Below, one piece after another: positions 16,536-24,958 of a stretch of 64,000 nucleotides of DNA. Source of the DNA: Mesorhizobium sp. RMAD-H1 (GTDB lineage: Bacteria > Pseudomonadota > Alphaproteobacteria > Rhizobiales > Rhizobiaceae); contig NZ_JACHWN010000011.1 in the NCBI RefSeq assembly GCF_014191375.1, positions 1 to 64,000 on the forward strand, read 5' to 3'. A program made the position numbers and the translations under genes. Numbering within the stretch: position 1 is the stretch's first letter; every line of letters begins with the position of its first letter. Below the pieces are notes generated by a model. It was not told where the DNA came from, ran no database searches, and saw only the letters and a list, made by a program, of their open reading frames with translations.

Positions 16536-18004
16536 CAGCGCACCACCGCCTTTGTCGCCTCGTCGGTCTTCGGCAGTTGCGCGAGCTCGGAGAGCATGAT
16601 CGGCTTGACTGGCGCGCGCAGGCGATAATAGCCAATCTCCTCCGGCGTCTTGCCGCGCGCTTCCGCCATCAGCTCGCTCACGGTCAGGCCGCAGAGCCTG
16701 CCCTGGCAGGGGCCCATGCCGGTGCGCCGATAGGCTTTCAACTGGTTCGGCCCCGTCGCGCCGACGGCCACGCTGTCGCGGATATCCTGTGCCGTCACCT
16801 CCTCACAGCGGCAGACGATCGTGTCGCCCGAGGGCACGCGGAACTGCTTGGCCGGGCGGAAGAGGATGTCGAGGAAGAGGCGGCCTTTCTCCGCCCTGGC
16901 GACCGCCGCCTTCAGTTCCGACACGCCGGGCAGATTCGCGCCGGCCTCCGGTTTGAGCGCATCAATGGCCGCGCGTGCGGCGACGCGTCCACGCGCAACG
17001 GCTGCGAGCGCGCCGCCGATCCCTGCGCCGTCACCCGCGATGTGGATGCCCGGCACGGAGCTTGCGCCATTGGCATCAAGCTCCGGCACCCAGCAGAGCT
17101 GGACATCATCCCAATGGTGTCTCACGCCTGCCGACATGGCGAGGTTGACATTTGGCACGACGCCCTGATGCAGGAGAAGCACGTCTACGGGGACTGTGGT
17201 CCTTTTCCCCGGTGCTTCGAAAGCGAGGCTCTGCATGCGACCTTCGCCCGAGGCGGCGAGGCTGGTGATACCGCTGATAACCCGGGTTTTCCGGCGGACC
17301 TCCCGCATCATGGAAAGACCCTTGAGGAAATAGGGCGAGGTGATGAAGGCGGCAGCATGGGGCAGGGCGCGCCGATAATTGCGCTTGTCGGTAGTGTCGA
17401 GCACGAGGTCGATCTTGCCCCCCATGCGCAGGATCTGTGCACTCAGGAGCCAGAGCAGCGGCCCCTGACCCGCGATCACGGTCCTGCCTTCCGGCAGGAG
17501 GCCGGAGGATTTCAGCACGGTTTGCGCCGCACCCGCCGTCATGACGCCCGGCAGGGTCCAGCCGGGAATGGGGAAGGGGCGTTCCAGCGCGCCGGTCGCG
17601 ATGATGACGCGTTTCGCCTTCACGAAACAGGCGCGGCCATTGACCGAAACGCCGATTTCCAGATTGCGGTCGAGGCTCCAGACGGTCGCGCCCTGCAGGA
17701 TTTCCGCGCCGCTGCCGCGCATCTCATCCACCAGCGCCTGTCCGGCCCAGTAGTCCTTGCCGAGCAGGGCCTTGTCCTGAACGGGCGTGGTGGTGATGGC
17801 ACGCCAGACCTGCCCGCCGGGGCCCTGGTTCTCGTCGAGAAGGAGGGTTGCAAGGCCGGCTTTCGCCGTCAGCGCGGCGGCTGCGAGACCGGCAGGACCG
17901 GCGCCGATGACCGCGACGTCATATTCGTCGCGTTTCGGACTTTCGTTTTTACGCAAGTCCGGACGGAAAACCGCTTCACACTTTTCCTGGACCTGCTCAG
18001 TCAT
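16535..18004 (-). CDS. NAD(P)/FAD oxidoreductase with [2Fe-2S] tail, HcnB/OoxA-like alpha subunit
   Basis: The 489-residue pyridine-nucleotide-disulphide-type flavoprotein has a first Rossmann motif VAVIGAGPAGLAAAAL (about 30-45) and a second domain GRTVIAGQGPLLWLLSAQ. The C-terminal BFD-like region has CRCEEV and later GPCQGRLCG, which supply four Cys for a [2Fe-2S] cluster. This matches the electron-transfer subunit of opine oxidase (OoxA) and hydrogen cyanide synthase (HcnB). Its start overlaps the small iron-sulphur gene by 4 nt. It passes electrons from the amine-oxidising subunit, probably to the respiratory chain. Confidence 0.9.
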   Translation of the reverse strand: MTEQVQEKCEAVFRPDLRKNESPKRDEYDVAVIGAGPAGLAAAALTAKAGLATLLLDENQGPGGQVWRAITTTPVQDKALLGKDYWAGQALVDEMRGSGAEILQGATVWSLDRNLEIGVSVNGRACFVKAKRVIIATGALERPFPIPGWTLPGVMTAGAAQTVLKSSGLLPEGRTVIAGQGPLLWLLSAQILRMGGKIDLVLDTTDKRNYRRALPHAAAFITSPYFLKGLSMMREVRRKTRVISGITSLAASGEGRMQSLAFEAPGKRTTVPVDVLLLHQGVVPNVNLAMSAGVRHHWDDVQLCWVPELDANGASSVPGIHIAGDGAGIGGALAAVARGRVAARAAIDALKPEAGANLPGVSELKAAVARAEKGRLFLDILFRPAKQFRVPSGDTIVCRCEEVTAQDIRDSVAVGATGPNQLKAYRRTGMGPCQGRLCGLTVSELMAEARGKTPEEIGYYRLRAPVKPIMLSELAQLPKTDEATKAVVR

Positions 18005-18297
18005 CGACCGATCTCCCTCTTGCCCTTCTGGATTTCGATTTTCATGCCTTCGCGCACCGGCACGAGACAGCCCTGCCGGTTACCGACGCCATCGATGGTG
18101 ACGAGGCAATCGAAGCAGACGCCCATCATGCAATAGGGCAGGCGCGGCGCGCCGCTGACGGCGGTGGAGCGGCGGACGTCGAGACCTGAGGCGAGCAACG
18201 CGGCGGCGACCGTATCGCCTTCGCGTGCCGTGACGCGCTCTCCTTCGACGGTGATCTCGATCGGCTTCCTGCGGTCGTCTTCAATTCGTTTGAACAT
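18001..18297 (-). CDS. Small [2Fe-2S] ferredoxin-like subunit, HcnA-like
   Basis: The 98-residue protein has plant-type ferredoxin cysteines: YCMMGVCFDC (a C-x4-C-x2-C run) and a distal Cys in RQGCLVP. It is the third subunit of the HcnABC/opine-oxidase-like complex. The start at 18297 has GGGAGAAACTGC upstream; the longer frame to 18429 overlaps the preceding oxidase gene and has no homology. It overlaps the following large subunit by ATGA (4 nt), which indicates strict co-translation. Confidence 0.88.
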   Translation of the reverse strand: MFKRIEDDRRKPIEITVEGERVTAREGDTVAAALLASGLDVRRSTAVSGAPRLPYCMMGVCFDCLVTIDGVGNRQGCLVPVREGMKIEIQKGKREIGR

Positions 18298-18337
18298 GCA
18301 GTTTCTCCCATGCCCATGCGTCCCGCTTGCGCGGGCT

Positions 18338-19474
18338 TCAGTAATATCCACTCGATCTGGCTTCGGTCTTATGGAAGCGTTTCGCCGTGAAGGCGCCGAG
18401 CCTCGCTTCGTCCAGGCTGCCCGCGGCAATCATCGGGGCGACCTCGTAGGCATGGTTGGCAGCCAGCGTCACGCCGGAATGGCAGCAGGCGACGAAGGCG
18501 CCGGGACAGGTTTCAGATTGCTCGTAGATCGGGAAGCCGTCCCTGGGCATCACGCGGATGCCCGACCAGCTGCGTAGCACATTGAGTCTTCCCAGAAGTG
18601 GGAACATCCGCTGGGCGCGATCGGCCATGACCGAGGTGATCGCCTTGTTGGTCACGGTATCGTCCAGCAGGTCTTCCTTGCTGTCGCCGATCATCACCGT
18701 GCCTTCATCGGTCTGCCGCACGGTGGAAACCGGATGCGGCAGGAAAGGCTGGGTGCGCTCGGTGACGATCACTTGGCCGCGGGTCGGCCCCATCGGTGCC
18801 TCCAGCCCGACCATCGGCGCGAGCACCTGATTGGCATTGCCTGCGGCGAGCACGATCTTGCCGGCGACGATATCGCCTTGCGCCGTCGTGAGACGGAACG
18901 CGCCGTTCTCATGAAGGATCTTCGAGACTGCCTGTTCGGGCTTGTATTCGACGCCGAAGCGGGCAAGGCCGGTATGCAGCGCGCGGAAGGTGCGCAGCGA
19001 GTTCACGTGTCCGTCGAGCGGGCAGAAGCTTGCGCCGGTTACTGCCGGTCCGATATGCGGCAGCATCTTCTTGACCTGATCGTGGTCGAGGATCTCGACC
19101 TTGTAGTCGACGCCGCCGGGCTGGGCGCGCAATTTGCGGAAGATCTCGGCGCGGCTTTCCAGCTCCTGGTCGCTGAGGGTCATGTGGAAGCCGCCATTCT
19201 GCTGAAGGCAGACGTCGAGCCCGGTCTGCTCTTTCAGTTCCGCGGCGAGTTTTGGCCAGCTCTGCGCGCCATGTACGGTCCACTTGGTATAAGCAGGCAT
19301 GCCCAGCCCCTTGGATTGCACCCAGACGAGGGCGAAATTGGCCCGCGAGGCGCGCTTGGCGATATCGCCTTCGTCCAGCACGCAGACGCGCTCACCGATG
19401 CGGCCGAGCCCCCATGCTATGGCCGAGCCGAGCAACCCGCCGCCGACGACGGCGACGTCATATTCCCTAGGCAT
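18338..19474 (-). CDS. DAO-family FAD-dependent amine oxidase/dehydrogenase
   Basis: The 378-residue flavoprotein of the D-amino acid oxidase/sarcosine oxidase family has an N-terminal VAVVGGGLLGSAIAWGLG (residues 7-24) and the C-terminal SGIRVMPRDGFPIYEQ and CHSGVTLAANHAYEVAP segments. It is a second, distinct amine-oxidising flavoprotein next to the three-part dehydrogenase, and follows the ABC permease gene by 14 nt. Two oxidation steps in one operon suggest a substrate with two C-N bonds to be broken, such as an opine or methylated amine; this is an inference. Confidence 0.88.
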   Translation of the reverse strand: MPREYDVAVVGGGLLGSAIAWGLGRIGERVCVLDEGDIAKRASRANFALVWVQSKGLGMPAYTKWTVHGAQSWPKLAAELKEQTGLDVCLQQNGGFHMTLSDQELESRAEIFRKLRAQPGGVDYKVEILDHDQVKKMLPHIGPAVTGASFCPLDGHVNSLRTFRALHTGLARFGVEYKPEQAVSKILHENGAFRLTTAQGDIVAGKIVLAAGNANQVLAPMVGLEAPMGPTRGQVIVTERTQPFLPHPVSTVRQTDEGTVMIGDSKEDLLDDTVTNKAITSVMADRAQRMFPLLGRLNVLRSWSGIRVMPRDGFPIYEQSETCPGAFVACCHSGVTLAANHAYEVAPMIAAGSLDEARLGAFTAKRFHKTEARSSGYY

Positions 19475-19488
19475 CTTTATGTTTCTCC

Positions 19489-20295
19489 TTATCTGCTGCG
19501 GTCGCTATGCCCGGCAAGGACGCGGTCCAGCCCGTAGAAACGGTCAAGCAGGATCAGCGCGGCCATGGTGATCGCGATGACGCAGGCGGAGACAGACGTG
19601 ACGAGCGGATCGATATTGTCCTGGACATAGAGGAACATGCGCACCGGAAGCGTCTCGATGCCGGGAGCAGCGAGGAAGATTGTCATGGTGACCTCATCGA
19701 AGGATTGGATGAAGGCGAGCGCCCACCCGCTGACGACACCCGGCAGGATGAGCGGCAGCGTCACCCGTCGGAACAGGGTCCAGCTTCCCGCCCCGAGCGA
19801 GATGGCGGCCATTTCGACGGAGCGGTTCATGCCGGTTGCCGCGGCGAGCGTCAGGCGCAGCGCGAACGGGAAGACCAGGATGACATGGGCAATCATCAAT
19901 GCCGTGAACGTGCCGCCTATGCCTACTTGCGTGAAGAAGCGCAGAAAGGCGATGCCGAGCACCACATGAGGGATCATCAGCGGGGAAAGGAACAGCGCCG
20001 AAAGCGCTTCGCGCCCGGGGAACTGGTATCGCGCAATGGCGAGAGCGGCCGGGATGGCAAAGAGAAGCGCGATCAGGGAGGACGCCGCGCCGAGCCACAG
20101 GCTCATCCAGAACGCATCGATGAATTCCGGATACTGGGCGATGGCGCGGAACCAACGCAGCGAAAAGCCACCCACTGGCAGCGACAGGAAGCCCTCCGGC
20201 GTGAAGGCGACGAGGCAGACGACGACGATGGGTGCGAGCATGAAGATCACGAAGATCGTATGGAAAACAAGAGCGATCGGTCCGTTCCGGCTCAT
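19489..20295 (-). CDS. ABC transporter permease (PotC type)
   Basis: The 268-residue inner-membrane permease has six predicted helices and the cytoplasmic EAA loop (EMAAISLGAGSWTLFRRVTLPLILPG). It belongs to the PotC subgroup of spermidine/putrescine-type importers. It overlaps the upstream permease gene by 4 nt (ATGA at 20295-20292) and is followed by the DAO oxidase gene. Confidence 0.92.
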   Translation of the reverse strand: MSRNGPIALVFHTIFVIFMLAPIVVVCLVAFTPEGFLSLPVGGFSLRWFRAIAQYPEFIDAFWMSLWLGAASSLIALLFAIPAALAIARYQFPGREALSALFLSPLMIPHVVLGIAFLRFFTQVGIGGTFTALMIAHVILVFPFALRLTLAAATGMNRSVEMAAISLGAGSWTLFRRVTLPLILPGVVSGWALAFIQSFDEVTMTIFLAAPGIETLPVRMFLYVQDNIDPLVTSVSACVIAITMAALILLDRFYGLDRVLAGHSDRSR

Positions 20296-21164
20296 CGGAA
20301 AGCCTCCGCGTAACGGCGTTCGATAAGGGCGTTGCTGCTGACGACGATCAGGATAATAGCCACCAGAAGCAGCACCGCGACGGCGGCGCCAAGTGGCCAG
20401 TCGAGCGTGTTAAGAAACTCGTCATAGGCAAGTGTGGCGGCCACCTTCAGGCGTCTTCCGCCAATAATGGCCGGGGTGGCGAAGGCGCTGGCGCACAGCG
20501 AAAAGACGATGATGCCGCCCGAAAGGATGCCCGGCATGATCTGCGGCAGGATGATGCGCCGGATGATGGTGAGCGGGCCCGCGCCGAGCGACATGGCGGC
20601 GTTCTCGATCTGCGGATCCACCCGCTGAAGCGCTGCCCAGACCGAGAGCACCATGAAAGGCATCATCACATGGGCGAGCGCGATGACGACGCCGGTTTCG
20701 GTGAACATGAAGGGGACAGGCGTGTCGATCAGGCCCATCGACATCAGAGCCTTGTTGGCGATGCCGTTCTGGCCGCCAAAGAGCAGCGCCCAGCCCAGCG
20801 TGCGCGCAACTACGGAAATCAGCAGTGGGCCAAGGATGATCAGGAGGAAAAAGCCTTTCCACGGGGCCCGCATGCGATTGAGGATATAGGCCTCCGGCGC
20901 GCCGCAGATTGCGGTCAGCAGCGTCGCCGCAACCGCGATGCGGAAGGTCCGCAGGAACATTTCGTGGAAATAGGAATCCGACCAGATTTCCCGCCAATTA
21001 TCGAGAATGAAGACCGGCTCGATGCCGGTATACTGTCCCCATTTGTGGAAGGAGAGCATCACCGTCATGACGAGCGGAATCAGCACCACTGCGATGAACA
21101 GCATCAGTGCGGGAAGGATCAGGCCCCAGGGTACGGGGGATCTAGTGGGAGCGGCGGCGCTCAT
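20292..21164 (-). CDS. ABC transporter permease (PotB type)
   Basis: The 290-residue inner-membrane permease carries an EAA loop (ENAAMSLGAGPLTIIRRIILPQIMPG). The ATG at 21164 is preferred: it overlaps the stop of the ATPase gene (ATGA) and opens MSAAAPTRSPVPWGLILPAL, a normal permease N-terminus, while the frame up to 21296 is a shadow of the ATPase. It pairs with the PotC-type permease encoded next. Confidence 0.92.
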   Translation of the reverse strand: MSAAAPTRSPVPWGLILPALMLFIAVVLIPLVMTVMLSFHKWGQYTGIEPVFILDNWREIWSDSYFHEMFLRTFRIAVAATLLTAICGAPEAYILNRMRAPWKGFFLLIILGPLLISVVARTLGWALLFGGQNGIANKALMSMGLIDTPVPFMFTETGVVIALAHVMMPFMVLSVWAALQRVDPQIENAAMSLGAGPLTIIRRIILPQIMPGILSGGIIVFSLCASAFATPAIIGGRRLKVAATLAYDEFLNTLDWPLGAAVAVLLLVAIILIVVSSNALIERRYAEAFR

Positions 21165-22213
21165 CGGTTCGCTCCCTGCCGGCGAAGCCCCATATCGGCC
21201 TCGCGCCAGATCAGGCGTATGTTTTCGCCTTCTTCCGGCTGCGGCTCGCCATCGTTCGGGCGCACCACGACCGCCGGACCGCATTCCGTCTCGCACTGGA
21301 ACAGCCAGTGATTACCCTGGAAGATGCGGTTGGTAACCCGGCCCTTGAGGCCGTGGCCTTCCGGCGCGGCAAAGCTCACCTTTTCCGGGCGCACGGTAAT
21401 TGTGACCGGACCGGACGGTCCTGCCGGAGCCCGCCATTCGCATGAGCCGAAGACGAGCTTCTGTGTTCCGCCTGACAGGTGGATTTCGCCGGGAAACTCG
21501 TTGGTCTTGCCCAGAAACTGCGAGACGAAGGCGGACGCCGGACGCTCATAGGTTTCCTGTGGCGTGCCGATCTGTTCGATGCGCCCCTTACTCATTACCA
21601 CGATGCGGTCTGATAGCGCCATGGCCTCGGTCTGGTCGTGGGTGACGAGAACGGTGGTCGTTCCCAGGTTGCGCTGGATCTGGCGCAGTTCGATCTGCAT
21701 GTCCTCGCGCAGCTTGGCGTCGAGATTGGAGAGCGGTTCGTCGAGAAGCAGCACGTCCGGCTTGATGACGAGCGCGCGGGCGAGCGCCACGCGCTGCTGC
21801 TGCCCGCCTGACATACGGCGGGGATAACGCTCGCCATAACCATCGAGCCCGACCATGGCGAGCGCTTCGCGGACCTTCGCCTCCCGCTCCGCCCCGGCAA
21901 TACCCCGCATTTCGAGGCCGAAGGCGATGTTTTCCGCGGCAGTCATGTGGGGAAAGAGCGCATAGCTCTGAAACACGATGCCAAGCCCGCGCCTGGCGGG
22001 TTTCGTTGCGATCAGATCACGCCCGTCGAGGCGAATGGACCCGGCGGTCGGATCGACGAAGCCAGCGATCATCTGCAGCGTGGTCGTCTTGCCGCAGCCG
22101 GAGGGACCGAGCAGGGAGATGAATTCACCCTTCTTGACCGAAAGGGTGAAGTCCTCGACGGCGGTATGATCGCCAAAGCGTTTCTTGACATGGTCGAGTG
22201 CGAGAAAGGCCAT
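21161..22213 (-). CDS. ABC transporter ATP-binding protein (PotA type)
   Basis: The 350-residue ATPase has Walker A GPSGCGKTTT, signature [14 protein letters not shown], Walker B DVLLLDEPLSNLDA and the H-loop THDQTEA, followed by a C-terminal TOBE domain (TVRPEKVSF...). The start at 22213 (MAFLALDHVKKRFG) is the family start; the frame continues to 22372 without homology. It powers the PotBC-type permeases encoded downstream, which it overlaps by 4 nt. Confidence 0.94.
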   Translation of the reverse strand: MAFLALDHVKKRFGDHTAVEDFTLSVKKGEFISLLGPSGCGKTTTLQMIAGFVDPTAGSIRLDGRDLIATKPARRGLGIVFQSYALFPHMTAAENIAFGLEMRGIAGAEREAKVREALAMVGLDGYGERYPRRMSGGQQQRVALARALVIKPDVLLLDEPLSNLDAKLREDMQIELRQIQRNLGTTTVLVTHDQTEAMALSDRIVVMSKGRIEQIGTPQETYERPASAFVSQFLGKTNEFPGEIHLSGGTQKLVFGSCEWRAPAGPSGPVTITVRPEKVSFAAPEGHGLKGRVTNRIFQGNHWLFQCETECGPAVVVRPNDGEPQPEEGENIRLIWREADMGLRRQGANR

Positions 22214-22251
22214 GTGCCGTGTTGTTTCCTGTAATGCGAATGAACTGGAGG

Positions 22252-22276
22252 GGTGCCGGCCATCGCAGCCGGCACC
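22252..22276 (-). promoter_or_regulatory. Intra-operon hairpin after the binding-protein gene
   Basis: The arms GGTGCCGGC (22252-22260) and GCCGGCACC (22268-22276) with a 7-nt loop form a 9-bp stem between the solute-binding protein gene and the ATPase gene. Without a T tract it is more likely a 3' stabilising or partially attenuating hairpin, which in ABC operons keeps binding-protein mRNA more abundant than membrane-component mRNA. Confidence 0.55.
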
Positions 22277-22305
22277 GATAATGGGCCTTCCGGAGACGTA
22301 GCGTC

Positions 22306-23343
22306 TTAGCGCTCGACCTCGCGGTTCCAGCGCTTCGTCCAGTCTTCGCGCTGTGGATTGATGGCCGCCCAATCGGGGGTGTAGAGCGCATTGACCCGCT
22401 CGCCGATCGGGGCGATTTTGCCGAGGCCTTCCGGGATCTCGACATTCTTGTTGACCGGGCCGTAGCCATAATCGCGCAGGAGCACGAGCTGCACCTTCGG
22501 CTCGAGCATCGTCTTGATGAACTCCGAAGCGAGCGGGGAGGCATCCGGCTTCTCGATCGGGCAGGCGGAGGCGAGCAGGGTGACCGCACCTTCCTTCGGG
22601 TAGACGAAGTCAACCGGGAAACCGGTGTTGACGAAGGACTGGACACGTCCCGTTCCCCAGACGGCCAGCACGGCCTGTCCGGACTGGAACAGTTCGGTCA
22701 TCTTGCCGGGCGAGGGCTCATAGGCGAGAACATTGTCATTGACCTTTTCGGTCATGGCCTCGAAGCCAGGCTCGATATCTTTCTCCCCGCCGCCATTCAT
22801 CTTGGCGAACATAAGAAGCGTGTACAGCCCATAGGTGTTGTTGATCGGCGGGATGACGATCATGCCCTTGTATTTCGGGTCCTCCAGCTCGGCCCAGGAG
22901 GTGGGGGCGGCCCAGCCCTGCTTTTTGAAATAATCCTTGTTGTACATCAGGCCCGTGGCGACGAGGCCGACGGCGACGGCGCGATCATCCTTGAAACGGG
23001 CGGCATCATAGAGATTGCCGGTTTCGAGCGCCTCGATCTTCCTGCAGAAGCCGAGCTCGATCGCCTGATACATCGGGCCGTCGTCGAGCAGCGCCACATC
23101 GATCTGCTGATTGCCCTTCTGCGCCTGCAGCTTGGCGAGCGTGTCGGTCGAATTGCCGGCGACATACTCGACCTTCACCCCATGTTTCTTTTCGAACTCC
23201 GGAATGACCTCATCGCGCATCGTCTTTTCGAACGAACCGCCATAACCCGCGACATACAGCGTCTTGTCCTGAGCCGAAGCCGGTCCGAAGGTGGCCGTGA
23301 GCGCCACGAGGCTCGCAGCCGCAAGAAACCCGGATAGTCTCAT
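22306..23343 (-). CDS. ABC transporter substrate-binding protein (PotD/spermidine-putrescine type)
   Basis: The 345-residue periplasmic protein has a signal peptide cleaved near GPASA-QDKTLYVAGYGG. The fold is of the PotD/iron-type class (SBP_bac_8): LYVAGYGGSFEKTM, DVALLDDGPMYQA, GLMYNKDYFKKQG and WGTGRVQSF. It is the first gene of an operon that continues with ATPase, two permeases and oxidative enzymes. The ligand is unknown; an opine or other amine is inferred from the enzymes and from the divergent OccR-like regulator. Confidence 0.92.
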   Translation of the reverse strand: MRLSGFLAAASLVALTATFGPASAQDKTLYVAGYGGSFEKTMRDEVIPEFEKKHGVKVEYVAGNSTDTLAKLQAQKGNQQIDVALLDDGPMYQAIELGFCRKIEALETGNLYDAARFKDDRAVAVGLVATGLMYNKDYFKKQGWAAPTSWAELEDPKYKGMIVIPPINNTYGLYTLLMFAKMNGGGEKDIEPGFEAMTEKVNDNVLAYEPSPGKMTELFQSGQAVLAVWGTGRVQSFVNTGFPVDFVYPKEGAVTLLASACPIEKPDASPLASEFIKTMLEPKVQLVLLRDYGYGPVNKNVEIPEGLGKIAPIGERVNALYTPDWAAINPQREDWTKRWNREVER

Positions 23344-23446
23344 CGATTGTTCCTCTCATTTTTGGATCGCTGGCACGTTTTGATTTTTAGGTTGTGCCTT
23401 CCCCTGCCTTGGAACCATTCCAAACCGCCGCTTGACCGTCAAATTC

Positions 23447-23478
23447 ATAATGGTACGCTTTGCATAACCAAATGTTAT
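23447..23478. promoter_or_regulatory. Probable OccR-type operator (ATAA-N7-TTAT)
   Basis: Between the divergent binding-protein and LysR genes lies ATAACCAAATGTTAT (23464-23478), an exact ATAA-N7-TTAT palindrome that extends to CATAAC/GTTATG. This is the form of high-affinity site reported for OccR. A second half-site, ATAA-N7-CTTT, starts 17 nt away at 23447, where the weaker subsite of LysR operators is usual. The high-affinity site is 11 nt upstream of the regulator's start codon, which fits autoregulation. Confidence 0.6.
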
Positions 23479-23489
23479 GAGGAGAGCAC

Positions 23490-24407
23490 ATGGCGCGCGT
23501 AAATCTGCGGCAGGTGGAGGCGTTTCGGGCGGTGATGTTGTCGGGCAGCGTGACCGCGGCGGCCAGTGTCATGGGCGTGACGCAGCCCGCTGTGAGCCGC
23601 ATGCTCCGCGACCTGCAGAGCGCGCTCAAAATGCCGCTTTTCGAGAAGAAGGGCAGTGGCCTGGTGCCGACCGCGGCGGGAAGCGCGCTTTATACGGAAG
23701 TCGAGCGCTCGTTCCACGGGCTGGACCGCATCGTCGCGGCTGCCGAGGAGATACGCACGCGCCGTACCGGCATGCTGCGCGTGGCGGCTCTTCCGGCGCT
23801 CGCCAACGGTTTCATGCCGCGTTTTGCGGGAAAATTTCTGATGGAGCGCCCCAATCTGAACCTGTCATTGTTCGGGGTGATTTCTCCGATCGTGGTGGAC
23901 TGGGTGCTCAATCTCCAGTGTGATGTCGGCTTTGCCGAAGTGCCGATCGCCCATGCCGGACTGCCCATCGTGCAGATGCCTGCATTGCCGCGGGTGGCCG
24001 TGATGCCGGAGGGGCATCAGCTCGCCGAAAAGAGCGCCATCACGCCAGAAGATTTCGAGGGTGAGAATTTCATCTCGCTGACACCGGGCAGCTCGAGCCG
24101 GCACCTGATCGATACGATCTTCGCCAAGCACAACGTATCCCGTATTTTGCGTGTGGAAACGGCACTTTCTGAAATCATGTGCGGCATGGTGGCCTCAGGT
24201 CTGGGCGTCGCGATCTGCGATCCCTTCACGGCGGCGGAGTTCTCCGGCCGCGGCGTGGTGAGCCGGCCGTTCCTGCCCAGGATCGATTTCGATTTCGCTG
24301 CGGTGTTTCCGCCACAACGGGGGCCGTCGCCCGTGGCGACGGATTTCGTGCAGGCATTCGTTCAGCATGTGCGGCAGAGCGCGCCAGGCGAGCCGCAACA
24401 GGCTTGA
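23490..24407 (+). CDS. LysR-family regulator (OccR/NocR-like)
   Basis: The 305-residue regulator has the HTH VTAAASVMGVTQPAVSRMLRD (residues about 21-41) and an effector domain from about 92. N-terminal wording (LRQVEAFRAVMLSGSVTAAA) is that of the OccR/NocR subgroup, regulators of opine and arginine-type catabolism. It is divergent from the ABC/oxidase operon with a matching operator between them, so it very likely controls that operon and itself. The inducer is unknown. GAGGAG lies 6 nt upstream of the ATG. Confidence 0.92.
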   Translation: MARVNLRQVEAFRAVMLSGSVTAAASVMGVTQPAVSRMLRDLQSALKMPLFEKKGSGLVPTAAGSALYTEVERSFHGLDRIVAAAEEIRTRRTGMLRVAALPALANGFMPRFAGKFLMERPNLNLSLFGVISPIVVDWVLNLQCDVGFAEVPIAHAGLPIVQMPALPRVAVMPEGHQLAEKSAITPEDFEGENFISLTPGSSSRHLIDTIFAKHNVSRILRVETALSEIMCGMVASGLGVAICDPFTAAEFSGRGVVSRPFLPRIDFDFAAVFPPQRGPSPVATDFVQAFVQHVRQSAPGEPQQA

Positions 24408-24455
24408 TCGAGACTGGCATTCAACGCTCGCCGGATGAGACAGACGGCCCGCCCG

Positions 24456-24887
24456 TCATTGATCCTGCGGCAGGGCGTCTTCGTTGTACTGTGCCGCGAA
24501 TTCCGCCGTAGGCGGGATCGGTTTGATAATGTCGATCAGCACGCCATTGGGATCGGCGGTGATGAAATGGCGTTGCCCGAAGGCTTCGTCACGCAGTTCC
24601 TGCAGGATTGGCAGTCCTGCCTCCTGTGCCCGCTGGTATTCGCAATCGACATCATCCACTTCGAAATTGAGGATCAGTCCGCAAACCCGTCCCCGCCCCG
24701 CTTCCGGAATGGTTTCATGGGTTCCGTCGAGCACTGCGAGGTTGATGCCGTCGTCTTCCCGCGACTGCAGATGCACATACCAATCGCTTTCGAACTTCGG
24801 CTCGAAACGGAAGTGCTCGTGATAAAAGGCTGCAGTGGCAGCCACGTCGTCCGTCATGATTACAGGATAGTAGCTGGTCGATTTCAT
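24456..24887 (-). CDS. VOC/glyoxalase-family protein
   Basis: The 143-residue single VOC-domain protein (beta-alpha-beta-beta-beta repeats) opens with [18 protein letters not shown] and ends with [18 protein letters not shown], the usual GxxxxxxDPxGxxIE-type end. Family members are small metal-dependent lyases, dioxygenases or drug-binding proteins. It is divergent from a TetR gene with twin operators in between, which suggests response to a toxic small molecule. The specific function is unknown. Confidence 0.88.
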   Translation of the reverse strand: MKSTSYYPVIMTDDVAATAAFYHEHFRFEPKFESDWYVHLQSREDDGINLAVLDGTHETIPEAGRGRVCGLILNFEVDDVDCEYQRAQEAGLPILQELRDEAFGQRHFITADPNGVLIDIIKPIPPTAEFAAQYNEDALPQDQ

Positions 24888-24912
24888 GGGCTTTCTTTCT
24901 TACACTATTTAA

Positions 24913-24958
24913 CATACAGTCTGCATGTATCTTTAACTAACATACAGGCTGCACGTAT
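24913..24958. promoter_or_regulatory. Two copies of an 18-bp TetR operator
   Basis: CATACAGTCTGCATGTAT (24913-24930) and CATACAGGCTGCACGTAT (24941-24958) differ at two positions only. Each is an imperfect palindrome with outer arms ATACA/TGTAT or ATAC/GTAT. They are spaced 28 bp start to start, lie between the divergent VOC and TetR genes, and the second overlaps the TetR start codon, so bound repressor would block both genes. Confidence 0.75.
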
